A stretch of 64,000 nt of DNA from Acuticoccus sp051016205 (lineage in GTDB: Bacteria > Pseudomonadota > Alphaproteobacteria > Rhizobiales > Amorphaceae). How positions within the stretch are numbered: the stretch's first letter is position 1; every line of letters begins with the position of its first letter. Location: the NCBI GenBank assembly GCA_051016205.1, contig CP136534.1, positions 806,001 through 870,000 of the forward strand, in the 5' to 3' direction. Shown here in pieces: positions 35,458 through 43,996 of the stretch. The notes under the pieces were generated by a model. That model ran no database searches and had not been told where the DNA came from. It saw only the letters and a program-made list of their open reading frames with translations. The position numbers were made by a program, and so were the translations under genes.

Positions 35458-36750
35458 ATGATGCCTAAGCTGCCTTTGGCGCTTCTGCTTGCTTCCACCG
35501 CCTTGGTTCCTGCAGCGTACGCGCAGAACACCAACAGCGATATTGCCGCCATCGAAGATGGAGCGATCTGCGCTGAGTTTGTCGCTTACGTGGATGAGAA
35601 CGACGGCCCCGACATCACCATAACGCCTGAGCGCGCCGAGGCCATCGCCGCCAACGGTGACCCGCAGACCTGCCGCGATTCCTATCGCCTCGCTGCCGGC
35701 GAAATCTCTGCCGATGAAACGGCCGAGAACTTCGACGCCGATGCCATGGCCCGCATTCGCGTTGCGGTTCCCGAGCCCGAGGTGACGGTCTCGCAGGCCG
35801 CGCCGCAAGTGTCGGTGGAACAGCCTCAGCCGCAGGTGAACGTGACGCCAGGTCGGCCCATTGTGACGGTCAACCAGGCCGAGCCCGTGGTGCGTGTGAA
35901 CGTGACGCCGCCCACCATCACCATCGATATGCCGAAGCCGGAAATTCTGGTTGAGCTGCCGGACCCCACCGTTGACGTGGCCATGGCTCAGCCCCGCGTG
36001 ACGGTGAACCAGGCCCAGCCCACGGTGAACGTCGAGCAGGGTGAAGTGAAGCTGCAAATCGGCGAATCGGACGTTGCGGCCTCCGATACCAACCCGCAGG
36101 TCACCGTGGAGAAGGCCAGCCCCACTGTTTCGGTGAACGAGGCTGAGGGCGCCAACATCTCCATCGAAGAGGTGACGGCGGACGTGCGCTACAATGCGGC
36201 CGAGCCGCGCATCGAGATGGCTGAGGCCGGTCAGCCGAAGATCACCTTCAACCAGTCTGGTGAAGCCAACGTGCGCTTCCGTCAGATGAGCGAAGATGAG
36301 ACCCGCACCGCTGCGCTTGCCGACATCGACGCGCCCGAGATGGCTGACGCTGACGCCGACAAGCCCGAAATGGCAAAGGATGACGTCGAAAAGCCTGCGA
36401 TGACCACAGCGTCCGCGGAACCCAAGGTCGACCCTGCCGCCAACAAGAACGCCTTCCTCGTGGAGCAGCTCCTCGACAAGAGCGTGATCGGCGCTGACGG
36501 CGACACCATCGGCGATGTTGAAAATGTCGTCACCCGTGGCGATGCGACCTACCTCGTCATCGGCACAGGCGGCTTCCTCGGCATTGCCGAGCGTCAGATC
36601 GCCCTTCCCATCGAAGACGTGAAGATGGTCGAGGAAGATCTCGTCACCAACACGGTCACTCGCGAAGCGGTCAGCGAGATGACCGAGATGGCGCCTGAAG
36701 AGTACCGCCCCCTCGGCACCGAGCAGGACGTGGAAATCGTCATCCAGTAA
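35458..36750 (+). CDS. Exported nonapeptide-repeat protein with C-terminal PRC-barrel domain
   Basis: A 430-residue protein. Residues 1-22 are a signal peptide (MMPKLPLALLLASTALVP, cleavage after AYA). Residues about 28-100 form an acidic N-terminal domain with two cysteines (Cys38, Cys72). Residues 107-277 are a tandem 9-residue repeat of pattern P-x-V-x-V-x-x-x-x (for example PQVSVEQPQ, PQVNVTPGR, PIVTVNQAE, PTVDVAMAQ, PRVTVNQAQ). Residues about 278-325 are an acidic linker, and about 328-405 a PRC-barrel (FLVEQLLDKSVIGADGDTIG). The alternating hydrophobic pattern suggests stacked beta-strands. ATG 35458 follows GGAAAGGA; the next codon is also ATG. Function unknown; periplasmic or envelope location inferred. 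Confidence 0.8.
   Translation: MMPKLPLALLLASTALVPAAYAQNTNSDIAAIEDGAICAEFVAYVDENDGPDITITPERAEAIAANGDPQTCRDSYRLAAGEISADETAENFDADAMARIRVAVPEPEVTVSQAAPQVSVEQPQPQVNVTPGRPIVTVNQAEPVVRVNVTPPTITIDMPKPEILVELPDPTVDVAMAQPRVTVNQAQPTVNVEQGEVKLQIGESDVAASDTNPQVTVEKASPTVSVNEAEGANISIEEVTADVRYNAAEPRIEMAEAGQPKITFNQSGEANVRFRQMSEDETRTAALADIDAPEMADADADKPEMAKDDVEKPAMTTASAEPKVDPAANKNAFLVEQLLDKSVIGADGDTIGDVENVVTRGDATYLVIGTGGFLGIAERQIALPIEDVKMVEEDLVTNTVTREAVSEMTEMAPEEYRPLGTEQDVEIVIQ
35776..36288 (+). repeat. Coding tandem repeat, 27-bp units (nonapeptide)
   Basis: Encodes residues 107-277 of the exported repeat protein. Ten consecutive in-register 9-residue units run from 35776 to about 36045; two irregular units follow, then further diverged units to 36288. 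Units are conserved at protein level (Pro at 1, Val/Ile at 3 and 5) more than at DNA level, so this is an old repeat rather than a recent slippage expansion. Confidence 0.8.
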
Positions 36751-36819
36751 TGGTCTGAACGATGGGCGGCGGGTGAGTGAGGCTTTGCCGCCGCACCGCC
36801 GCCACAAACGTGAAACGAT

Positions 36820-36857
36820 AGCGTCGGAGGGTTTGCCTCTCCGGCGCTTTTGTTGTT
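36820..36857 (+). terminator. Rho-independent terminator after the repeat/PRC-barrel gene
   Basis: Ten-base stem AGCGTCGGAG (36820-36829) with CTCCGGCGCT (36839-36848), one T-G wobble, 9-nt loop, then TTTGTTGTT. It lies 70 bp after the stop codon and 35 bp before the next gene. Confidence 0.75.
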
Positions 36858-36891
36858 GGTCACAGGGGACCTCACGCGAGCCGATCCATCC

Positions 36892-37707
36892 ATGTCCCCC
36901 AGGCTGTTTGCCGTTCTGACTGGTTTGCCGCTGGCCGTGTTCGCGCTGACGTTCCTGGCGCTGCCTCTGGGGCGGCTGGTGCTGTCCTCGGTGGATGGTG
37001 AGGCTGGCTTTGCCCTTTACGCCGACATCCTCACCAACCGGCGTTACATGACGAGCCTGTTGTCGACGGTGATCGTGTCGGCACTTGTCACCGTCTTCGC
37101 CCTGTTGATTTCCGGCATTGCCGGCGTCTTCTTGCAGCGAAGCCGCTTTCCCGGTCGACCGTTGTTGATTGCAACACTTGCCTTTCCGCTCGCCTTCCCA
37201 GGTGTTGTCGTGGGTTTCATGATTATTCTGCTCGGCGGGCGTCAGGGGCTGGTCAACACCATCGGACAGGCCGTGTTCGACGAGAGGATCGTCTTTGCCT
37301 ATTCGATGACGGGGCTGTTTTTCGGCTACCTGTACTTTTCCATTCCCCGCGTGTTGCTGACGGTGATGGCGGCGGCCGAGAAGCTGGACCCTCAGCTTGA
37401 AGAGGCGGCCCGCACCCTTGGGGCAGGCCCTTTGCGCCTTGCCAAGGACGTGATCGTCCCCGCGCTGGCGCCCGCGCTCATCGCCTCAGGCGCCATTGCC
37501 TTTGCCACCGCCATGGGCGCGTTCGGTACAGCGTTCACCCTTGCCACCGACATCGATGTGTTGCCGATGGTGATCTATACCGAGTTCACCCTGTCGGCGA
37601 ACATTGCAACGGCCTGCGCCCTTTCCATCGTGTTGGGGCTCGTTACGTGGGCGCTGTTGTTGTTGGCGCGTGCCGTCTCAGGCGACACCGTGGCTGCTGC
37701 GGCGTGA
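36892..37707 (+). CDS. ABC transporter permease (PotB/FbpB-like importer subunit)
   Basis: A 271-residue inner-membrane permease with about six helices and the EAA loop EEAARTLGAGPLRLAKDVIVPAL (about 174-196) that docks with the ATPase. Its partners are the permease at 38675 and the ATPase at 39495. The class (spermidine/putrescine, iron(III), thiamine or phosphonate importers) is clear, the substrate is not. No substrate-binding protein gene is adjacent. A CDF gene on the other strand separates it from the second permease. The ATG at 36892 is only 35 bp after a terminator, so its promoter may overlap that hairpin. Confidence 0.85.
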   Translation: MSPRLFAVLTGLPLAVFALTFLALPLGRLVLSSVDGEAGFALYADILTNRRYMTSLLSTVIVSALVTVFALLISGIAGVFLQRSRFPGRPLLIATLAFPLAFPGVVVGFMIILLGGRQGLVNTIGQAVFDERIVFAYSMTGLFFGYLYFSIPRVLLTVMAAAEKLDPQLEEAARTLGAGPLRLAKDVIVPALAPALIASGAIAFATAMGAFGTAFTLATDIDVLPMVIYTEFTLSANIATACALSIVLGLVTWALLLLARAVSGDTVAAAA

Positions 37708-37724
37708 GCGGCAGCGCGGCATTC

Positions 37725-38639
37725 CTACTGGCGGGCGCGGCCGATGGGCGGGGCATCGTCCTGTCCGTGGATGGCGCATTCCAACTCGAGCGTCGATTCG
37801 TGGATGTCGAACCGCTCCATCAGCATCGCCTTCACGTCCGCCTTGATGGCATCGGCCCGCGACCAAGCCCCTTCGTCGACAATGATGTGCGCATCGAAGG
37901 CCGCATCGTGCTCCGTCACCTGCCAATAGCGCGCGCGGTGAACACCTCTGACGCCCTCGACGTCGCCGACCGCGTCGATCACCGCCTCGGTGCTTTCACC
38001 AGGAGGGCTCCCCAGCATCAAAATGCGGATGACACCGCGGATCTCCTTGATGGAAAGCCACAGGATGTAGCCGGAAATCAGCAGCGTGATCAGCGGGTCG
38101 ATCAGCCGCCAGTCATAAAGGATGATGATGACGCCTGCGACGATGACGCCCAGCGAGCCCAAGGCGTCCGCAACATTGTGCAGGAACGCTGCGCGGATGT
38201 TCATGCTTGTCTTCGACATGGTGTAGGTGAGCGCGGCGGTGGCAAAGTCGATCACCAAGGCCGCCAGCGCCACCCACACGACAATCCATCCGTCGACGGG
38301 CTCGGGGTTGAACAGCCGCATCACCGCTTCGAAGGCGAGGTAGATGCCGATGATGATGAGCGTCGTGTAGTTGACGAGGGCGGCCACAGTCTCGGCCCGC
38401 GCGTAGCCGAAGGTCATGGTGGCATCTTCACGCCGCCGAGCGATGCGCCTGGCAATGAATGCGATGACGAGGGCAAGGCCGTCCGACAGGTTGTGGAGGG
38501 CGTCGGCAATCAGCGCCAGGCTGCCTGCCACGATACCGCCGATCACCTGCACCACCGTCAAGACGATGTTGACGATGATGGCGAGCCAGATGCGCCCGTC
38601 CCCGGAGTCGCGGTCAATCCCGTGATCGTGTCCGGCCAT
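37725..38639 (-). CDS. Cation diffusion facilitator (CDF) family metal exporter
   Basis: A 304-residue H+-coupled Zn2+/Cd2+/Co2+ exporter of the inner membrane. Six helices; metal site residues in DALHNLSDG (helix 2) and HNVADALGSLG (helix 5), the H-x-x-x-D and H-x-x-x-D arrangement of zinc-type CDFs. The C-terminal cytoplasmic domain (about 210-290) includes HRARYWQVTEHDAAFDAHI. The N-terminus MAGHDHG is His-containing. Start chosen at 38639 because GGAG lies six bases upstream. It is antiparallel to the ABC importer genes on both sides, convergent with one and head-to-head with the other. Confidence 0.9.
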   Translation of the reverse strand: MAGHDHGIDRDSGDGRIWLAIIVNIVLTVVQVIGGIVAGSLALIADALHNLSDGLALVIAFIARRIARRREDATMTFGYARAETVAALVNYTTLIIIGIYLAFEAVMRLFNPEPVDGWIVVWVALAALVIDFATAALTYTMSKTSMNIRAAFLHNVADALGSLGVIVAGVIIILYDWRLIDPLITLLISGYILWLSIKEIRGVIRILMLGSPPGESTEAVIDAVGDVEGVRGVHRARYWQVTEHDAAFDAHIIVDEGAWSRADAIKADVKAMLMERFDIHESTLELECAIHGQDDAPPIGRARQ

Positions 38640-38674
38640 TGTCGTCTCCATCATCGCGTGGCGAGCGCCTTGAC

Positions 38675-39469
38675 GTGCTGACGGCAAGACGCATCGCATT
38701 TGCCGCACAGCTGGCGGTGACGCTGGCCGCTTGCGCGTTTTTGATCGTTCCTGCGGTGATGTCGGCGCTTGCGGGCGTCACCGTCAACTATTTCCGCGGC
38801 CTTTCTTCCGGGCTGACGCTGAAATGGATTGAGGAGGTCTGGCGCCTTTATGCCGATTCCATCGGCCTTTCCCTACAGATCGCCTTGTCGTGTTTGGTGA
38901 TCACCTTGTTGATCGGTGTGCCTGCCGCTTATGCACTGACCAAGGCGCCCAAGCGGATCGGCCGTGTGATTGACGAGATCGTCGCGCTCCCGGTGGCAAT
39001 CCCCGGCCTTGCCCTGGCGCTTGCCCTCTTGCAGCTCTACGGGCCCTGGAGCGCGTTTCGCACCTCATGGCTCTTCATTCTGGTGGGCCACGTTCTTTAC
39101 ACGCTCCCCTTCATGATCCGCGCCGTGTCATCGGTCTTTGCGGTGATTGACCTCAAGACGCTGGAGGAGGGGGCGGCCACCCTTGGCGCCTCGCCGGCAC
39201 GGCGGTTCTGGGATGTTGTGGTGCCCAATGCGCTGCCGGGGATTTTGGCAGGATCGCTCACGGTGGTGACGCTGTCGGTGGGGGAATTCAACCTCACCTG
39301 GATGCTGCACACGCCCCTTACAAAGACGCTGCCTGTGGGCCTTGCGGACTCCTATGCCTCGATGCGCCTTGAGATCGCCTCGGCCTATACCCTGGTCTTC
39401 TTCGTGATGATTGCCCCACTCCTGCTTGCCATGCAGCTTGCCGCCAACCGTGCGAACCGCGGGCGATGA
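38675..39469 (+). CDS. ABC transporter permease (PotC-like importer subunit)
   Basis: A 264-residue permease with about six helices and the EAA loop EEGAATLGASPARRFWDVVVPNAL (about 165-188), the partner of the permease at 36892. It is followed by the ATPase gene after 25 bp. The start is uncertain: GTG at 38675 (MLTARRIAFAAQ) avoids overlap with the CDF start; a TTG at 38639 would overlap it. Substrate unknown. Confidence 0.82.
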   Translation: MLTARRIAFAAQLAVTLAACAFLIVPAVMSALAGVTVNYFRGLSSGLTLKWIEEVWRLYADSIGLSLQIALSCLVITLLIGVPAAYALTKAPKRIGRVIDEIVALPVAIPGLALALALLQLYGPWSAFRTSWLFILVGHVLYTLPFMIRAVSSVFAVIDLKTLEEGAATLGASPARRFWDVVVPNALPGILAGSLTVVTLSVGEFNLTWMLHTPLTKTLPVGLADSYASMRLEIASAYTLVFFVMIAPLLLAMQLAANRANRGR

Positions 39470-39494
39470 GCGTGTCCACCCGTGAAAGGCTGAG

Positions 39495-40526
39495 ATGACC
39501 TCCACCGTCCGGCTCCTGGGCTGCGGCAAGACCTTTGGCACCGTCGCAGCGCTCCGCCCCACAGACCTTTTGATCGAGGCGGGGGAGATTGTCGGCCTCC
39601 TCGGCCCGTCAGGGTGCGGCAAGACGACGCTTTTAAGGTTGATCGCGGGCCTCGAAACGCCCGACCCGGGCGGCAAGGTCTTCTTCGGCGTGGACGAGGT
39701 GACGGCGACCCCTGTGGAGCGCCGGCGGGTGGGTGTGGTGTTCCAGTCCTACGCGCTGTTTCCCAACATGACGGTGGCCGGCAACATTGCCTACGGGCTG
39801 AAGGTGGCAGGCGTTGGTAGGCGCGAGACCGCCGACCGTGTTGCCGAGCTGATGGCGCTGACACGAATCGAGGAACTGGCCGACCGCGCCATCCACCAGC
39901 TGTCGGGCGGGCAGAGGCAAAGGGTGGCGCTGGCACGGGCGGTGGCGCCGCGCCCGCGCGTCCTCCTCCTGGATGAGCCGCTGTCGGCGCTGGATGCAAA
40001 CCTGCGCGAAGCTCTGCGCGATGAGCTTGCAAGCCTCTTGCGCGACCTTTCCATCACCGCCGTCTTCGTCACCCACGACCAGACCGAGGCGATGGCGATC
40101 GCCAGCCGCGTTGCGGTGATGGAGGCCGGACGCATCGTCCAGCTCGATACGCCGCGCGCCCTTTATGCGACCCCGCACGATGCCTTCGTCGCCACCTTCG
40201 TGGGTGGTGCGAACAGGATTGGCGGGCGGCGTGAGGCGGGCAAACTGATGCTGCCCGGCGGGCACATTGAGGTGGACGCGCCTGGCGAGGTGTTCATCAG
40301 GCCCGAGCGATTGCGACTGACGGCCCCCGAGGCGGCGACGCTGACGGGGCGGGCCCAGCGCGTCCTCTTTCTGGGCGACAGGGTGCGCGTTGTGGTGGAA
40401 GGGGCGGCGGATACCCCGCTCACCATCGATGCCGATCCCAACACGCCGTTCGGTGTGGGCGACCCGGTGGGGATTGCGGTATCGCCCGACGATCTCATCG
40501 TTATTGACAGGCCCGCGCCGGTCTGA
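39495..40526 (+). CDS. ABC transporter ATP-binding protein (PotA/FbpC-like)
   Basis: A 343-residue ATPase: Walker A GPSGCGKTT, Q-loop VVFQSYALFPNMTV, signature LSGGQRQRVALARAV, Walker B VLLLDEPLSALDANLRE, switch His in VFVTHDQTEAMA, and a C-terminal TOBE domain (about 235-340; EVFIRPERLRL). It powers the importer formed with the permeases at 36892 and 38675. The TOBE domain fits the PotA/FbpC/MalK class. Substrate cannot be assigned without a binding protein. Confidence 0.9.
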   Translation: MTSTVRLLGCGKTFGTVAALRPTDLLIEAGEIVGLLGPSGCGKTTLLRLIAGLETPDPGGKVFFGVDEVTATPVERRRVGVVFQSYALFPNMTVAGNIAYGLKVAGVGRRETADRVAELMALTRIEELADRAIHQLSGGQRQRVALARAVAPRPRVLLLDEPLSALDANLREALRDELASLLRDLSITAVFVTHDQTEAMAIASRVAVMEAGRIVQLDTPRALYATPHDAFVATFVGGANRIGGRREAGKLMLPGGHIEVDAPGEVFIRPERLRLTAPEAATLTGRAQRVLFLGDRVRVVVEGAADTPLTIDADPNTPFGVGDPVGIAVSPDDLIVIDRPAPV

Positions 40527-40672
40527 CTGGCGCCTCGGCACGTCCAATCCGGCAAAAGCCCACAGGGCGTGTCACCTTAAAGCGTCGGTGCCCGCCGCCC
40601 TTGCCCTGGTCGTCTCCATGGTGTCTCCTGGCCTCTAGCGACCAAGAAAAATTGCCTTAGGGAGAGCCTTAC

Positions 40673-41791
40673 ATGACACAGACTTCGCGTCGTCGCTTCC
40701 TCCAGACCGGCGGTGCTGCCGTCGTCGGCGCATCGGCCCTCGCCGCGCCCAATGTGGTACGCGCGCAAAGCGTGACCACCTTGAAGATGCAGACCGCTTG
40801 GACCGCGTCCAACATCTTCCAGGAGTTCGCCAAGCAGTACACCGACCGCGTGGAAGCCATGTCCGGCGGCCGTTTGAAGATCGACCTTCTGCCGGCGGGC
40901 GCCGTCGTCCAGGCCTTCCAGCTTCAGGACGCTGTGGCCGACGGCATCCTCGACGGTGGCCACCACGTGACCGCCTACTGGTACGGCAAGAACAAAGCGG
41001 CCTCGCTGTTCGGCACCGGCCCTGTGTTCGGCACCGACGCACAGCAGATGCTGGCGTGGATCAACTATGGCGGCGGCCGCGCCCTTTATGACGAGCTGAT
41101 CAACGACATCCTCGGCCTTGACCTTGTGGGCTTCTTTGCCATGCCCATGCCCACCCAGCCGCTCGGTTGGTTCAAGGGCGAGATCACCTCCATCGACGAC
41201 ATGCAGGGCCTGAAGTACCGCACCGTCGGTCTTGCCACCGACATCATGAACGGCATCGGCCTTTCGGTGACGCAGCTTCCCGGCGGCGAGATTGTGCCGG
41301 CCCTGGAGCGCGGCGTGATCGAAGCGTTCGAGTTCAACAACCCGACCTCGGACATGCAGTTCGGCGCGCAGGACGTGTCCAAGCACTACATGATGGGCTC
41401 CTACCACCAGGCGGCCGAGTTCTTCGAGATCATCTTCAACAAGAGCCTTTATGAGACTCTGCCCGAAGACTTCCAGGCGATCCTCGAGTACGCCGCAGAG
41501 GCCGCCTCCACCGCCAACTATGGCTTGGCGATGGACCGTTACTCGCAAGACCTTGTGACCCTCATCGAAGAGCATGGCGTCAACGTCTACCGCACCCCAG
41601 AATCGGTGATGGCGAGCCAGTTGGAGGCTTGGGACACGGTTCTCGCCGAGCTCACCAACGAAGACTACTTCAAGCGCGTTGTGGAAAGTCAGAAGGCGTG
41701 GTCCGACAGGGTTGGCCTTTACAACCTCCTCAACCAGGCTGACTACAAGCTGGCTTACGAACACTACTTCCCCGGTAAGCTGGGCTTCTAA
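40673..41791 (+). CDS. TRAP transporter substrate-binding protein DctP (TAT-exported)
   Basis: A 372-residue periplasmic binding protein. A twin-arginine signal (SRRRFLQTGGAAVVGASAL, cleavage near VVRAQS) precedes a DctP-fold domain with LKMQTAWTASNIFQEFAKQY, GGRLKIDLLPAGAVVQAFQ, the substrate-carboxylate region GLKYRTVGLATDIMNGIGLS and LPGGEIVPALERGVIEAFEF. The type resembles binding proteins annotated for mannitol/chloroaromatic or alpha-keto acids. The permeases follow at 41858 and 42572, and an amidase is fused to the operon end, hinting at an amide or acyl-amide substrate. Confidence 0.9.
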   Translation: MTQTSRRRFLQTGGAAVVGASALAAPNVVRAQSVTTLKMQTAWTASNIFQEFAKQYTDRVEAMSGGRLKIDLLPAGAVVQAFQLQDAVADGILDGGHHVTAYWYGKNKAASLFGTGPVFGTDAQQMLAWINYGGGRALYDELINDILGLDLVGFFAMPMPTQPLGWFKGEITSIDDMQGLKYRTVGLATDIMNGIGLSVTQLPGGEIVPALERGVIEAFEFNNPTSDMQFGAQDVSKHYMMGSYHQAAEFFEIIFNKSLYETLPEDFQAILEYAAEAASTANYGLAMDRYSQDLVTLIEEHGVNVYRTPESVMASQLEAWDTVLAELTNEDYFKRVVESQKAWSDRVGLYNLLNQADYKLAYEHYFPGKLGF

Positions 41792-41857
41792 CACCTTTGA
41801 GGGCGGCGCCCTTGCGGCGCCGCCCGTCTCCACATCATCTCCGAGGGGGTGCACCGG

Positions 41858-42481
41858 TTGGAAACCTATATCCGCTTCGCCGACAGGGTTTCGGCCTGGG
41901 TCGGACGCGCATTCGCCTGGTGTATCATCCTCATGACCTTCGGCGTTGCGTACGAAGTCTTTGCGCGTAAGTTCTTCAATGCGCCAACGGCCTGGGCTTT
42001 CGACCTTTCGTACATGATGTACGGCACCCTTTTCATGATGGCCGGTGCATACACCTTGTCACGCGACGGCCATGTGCGGGCGGACGTGTTCTATCGTCTG
42101 TGGCGCCCGCGCTTTCAGGCCGGCCTTGAGCTGGTTCTTTACATCTTCTTCTTCTTCCCAGGCGTTCTGGCGCTCATCTTCGCAGGGTGGAAGTACGCGG
42201 CCCGCTCCATCCGCTTCCAGGAGGTGAGCGTGATGAGCCCTGCGGGTGTGCCCATCTTCCAGTTCAAGGTGATCATCGTTGCGGCCGGCGTACTCCTGTT
42301 CATTCAAGGTGTTGCGCAGGTGTGCCGGTGCATTTTGTGCCTGAAGCGCGGTTACTGGCCCGAGCGCGAGGCGGACGTTGAGGAGCTGGACAAGCAGCTC
42401 CAAGACCCGTCCGTCGCCACCGTCCTGGCGCATGGGTCGGAGGCGGTGGACGTGGTCCGCCCCGACGAGCCCAAACGATAA
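41858..42481 (+). CDS. TRAP transporter small permease DctQ
   Basis: A 207-residue protein with four membrane helices (about 15-35, 45-65, 88-110, 135-155) and a charged C-terminal tail of about 40 residues. The central motif FEVFARKFFNAPTAWAFDLS-like (VFARKFFNAPTAWAFDLSYM) is typical of DctQ. A TTG at 41858 eight bases after GGGGG gives the best start; a GTG three codons earlier overlaps the ribosome binding site. Confidence 0.88.
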   Translation: METYIRFADRVSAWVGRAFAWCIILMTFGVAYEVFARKFFNAPTAWAFDLSYMMYGTLFMMAGAYTLSRDGHVRADVFYRLWRPRFQAGLELVLYIFFFFPGVLALIFAGWKYAARSIRFQEVSVMSPAGVPIFQFKVIIVAAGVLLFIQGVAQVCRCILCLKRGYWPEREADVEELDKQLQDPSVATVLAHGSEAVDVVRPDEPKR

Positions 42482-42571
42482 CTCTGTGCCGCCCCGCCTC
42501 TCACGCCCCCTCCCACCTGAGCCGGCATCCGTCCGTCTCGCTCCCATGAACGCCGCCAGGAGATCGTCCCT

Positions 42572-43996
42572 GTGACCGACCCCCAAGTCGCCGTCTTCAT
42601 GCTCGGCTCGTTCATTGTCATCATCATGCTGGGCTTTCCCATTGCCTTTACGCTGATGGCGATGGCGGTGGGCTTCGGCTACTACGCCTACTTCGATGCC
42701 GACAGGCAGTGGCGCATCTACGACCGTCTGGTGGAGCAGGGCGAGGCGGGTGGCTTCGAGTTGTGGTCCGAATGGGCGCAGGGCCTCCTCAACAACCGCA
42801 TCTTCGACCTTTTGGTGAACCAGACCTACGGCGTGATGAGCAATGATGTTCTGACCGCCGTCCCGCTGTTCCTCTTCATGGGCTATATTGTCGAGCGCGC
42901 GAATATCGTGACGCGCCTGTTCACCACCTTGCAGATTGCCGCGCGCAATGTGCCGGGGTCCATGGCCGTGGCAGCCCTTGTCACCTGCGCCCTGTTTGCC
43001 ACCGCCACGGGGATCGTCGGCGCGGTGGTGACGCTGATGGGCCTGCTGGCCTTCCCGGCAATGCTGAATGCGCGCTACCGCACAAGCTTTGCCGCGGGCG
43101 TCATCTGCGCGGGTGGCACGCTCGGCATCCTCATCCCACCGTCGATCATGCTGATTGTCTACGCGGCAACGTCCAACGTTTCCATCGTGCGGCTTTATGC
43201 GGGCGCTTTGCTGCCCGGAATGCTGCTGGCGGGGATGTACATCATCTACGTTATCGGCCGCGCGTGGCTGAACCCCTCCATCGCGCCAAAGCCCAAGCAG
43301 GAAGATATTGAGGGCGTGGGGCTCTTTCAGGTCATCATCATGATGCTGACCTCGTTCTTCCCGCTTGCCGTTCTCATCAGTGCCGTGCTCGGCGCGATCC
43401 TGTTCGGCTGGGCCACACCGTCGGAGGCGGCAGCGCTGGGGGCGCTTGGCGGCCTCACCCTAGCGCTCCTTTATCGTGCCCTCACCTGGGACAGGTTGCG
43501 CGAGAGCGTTTACCTGACCGTGCGCACGTCAGCGATGGTGTGTTGGCTGTTCGTCGGCTCGTGGACGTTTGCAAGCGTGTTCTCCTACCTTGGCGGTGAG
43601 CACTTGGTGGCCGACTTCGTCACCGGCCTCAACTTGTCGCCGTTGATGTTCCTGCTGCTCGCCCAGGTGATCATCTTCCTGCTTGGCTGGCCGCTGGAGT
43701 GGTCGGAGATCATCATCATCTTCGTGCCGATCTTCCTGCCACTGCTCGCTGTGTTCGATATCGACCCGCTGTTCTTCGGCATCTTGGTGGCGCTGAACCT
43801 TCAGACCTCGTTCCTCACGCCACCGATGGCGATGAGTGCGTATTACCTCAAAGGCATCGCCCCGCCACACGTGCGCCTTGCGCAGATCTTCGCAGGGTGC
43901 ATGCCGTTCCTGTCCATGGTGTTCGTGACAATGGCCGTCCTCTACCTGTTCCCGCAGATCGTGTTCTGGCTGCCTGATCTGGTCTACGGGAAATGA
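42572..43996 (+). CDS. TRAP transporter large permease DctM
   Basis: A 474-residue membrane protein with about twelve helices, the Na+-coupled translocation subunit. Characteristic segments include LGILIPPSIMLIVYAATSNVS, GWATPSEAAALGALGGL, and LNLQTSFLTPPMAMSAYYLKG near the C-terminus. An insertion after helix 1-2 (FDADRQWRIYDRLVEQ, about 37-75) is usual for the TAKP branch. GTG start. Its stop overlaps the amidase ATG by 4 bp. Confidence 0.93.
   Translation: MTDPQVAVFMLGSFIVIIMLGFPIAFTLMAMAVGFGYYAYFDADRQWRIYDRLVEQGEAGGFELWSEWAQGLLNNRIFDLLVNQTYGVMSNDVLTAVPLFLFMGYIVERANIVTRLFTTLQIAARNVPGSMAVAALVTCALFATATGIVGAVVTLMGLLAFPAMLNARYRTSFAAGVICAGGTLGILIPPSIMLIVYAATSNVSIVRLYAGALLPGMLLAGMYIIYVIGRAWLNPSIAPKPKQEDIEGVGLFQVIIMMLTSFFPLAVLISAVLGAILFGWATPSEAAALGALGGLTLALLYRALTWDRLRESVYLTVRTSAMVCWLFVGSWTFASVFSYLGGEHLVADFVTGLNLSPLMFLLLAQVIIFLLGWPLEWSEIIIIFVPIFLPLLAVFDIDPLFFGILVALNLQTSFLTPPMAMSAYYLKGIAPPHVRLAQIFAGCMPFLSMVFVTMAVLYLFPQIVFWLPDLVYGK

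Noticed and set aside
40577..41854. 425-codon open frame antisense to dctP
   Set aside because: Shadow frame; dctP has a TAT signal and full family motifs on the other strand.
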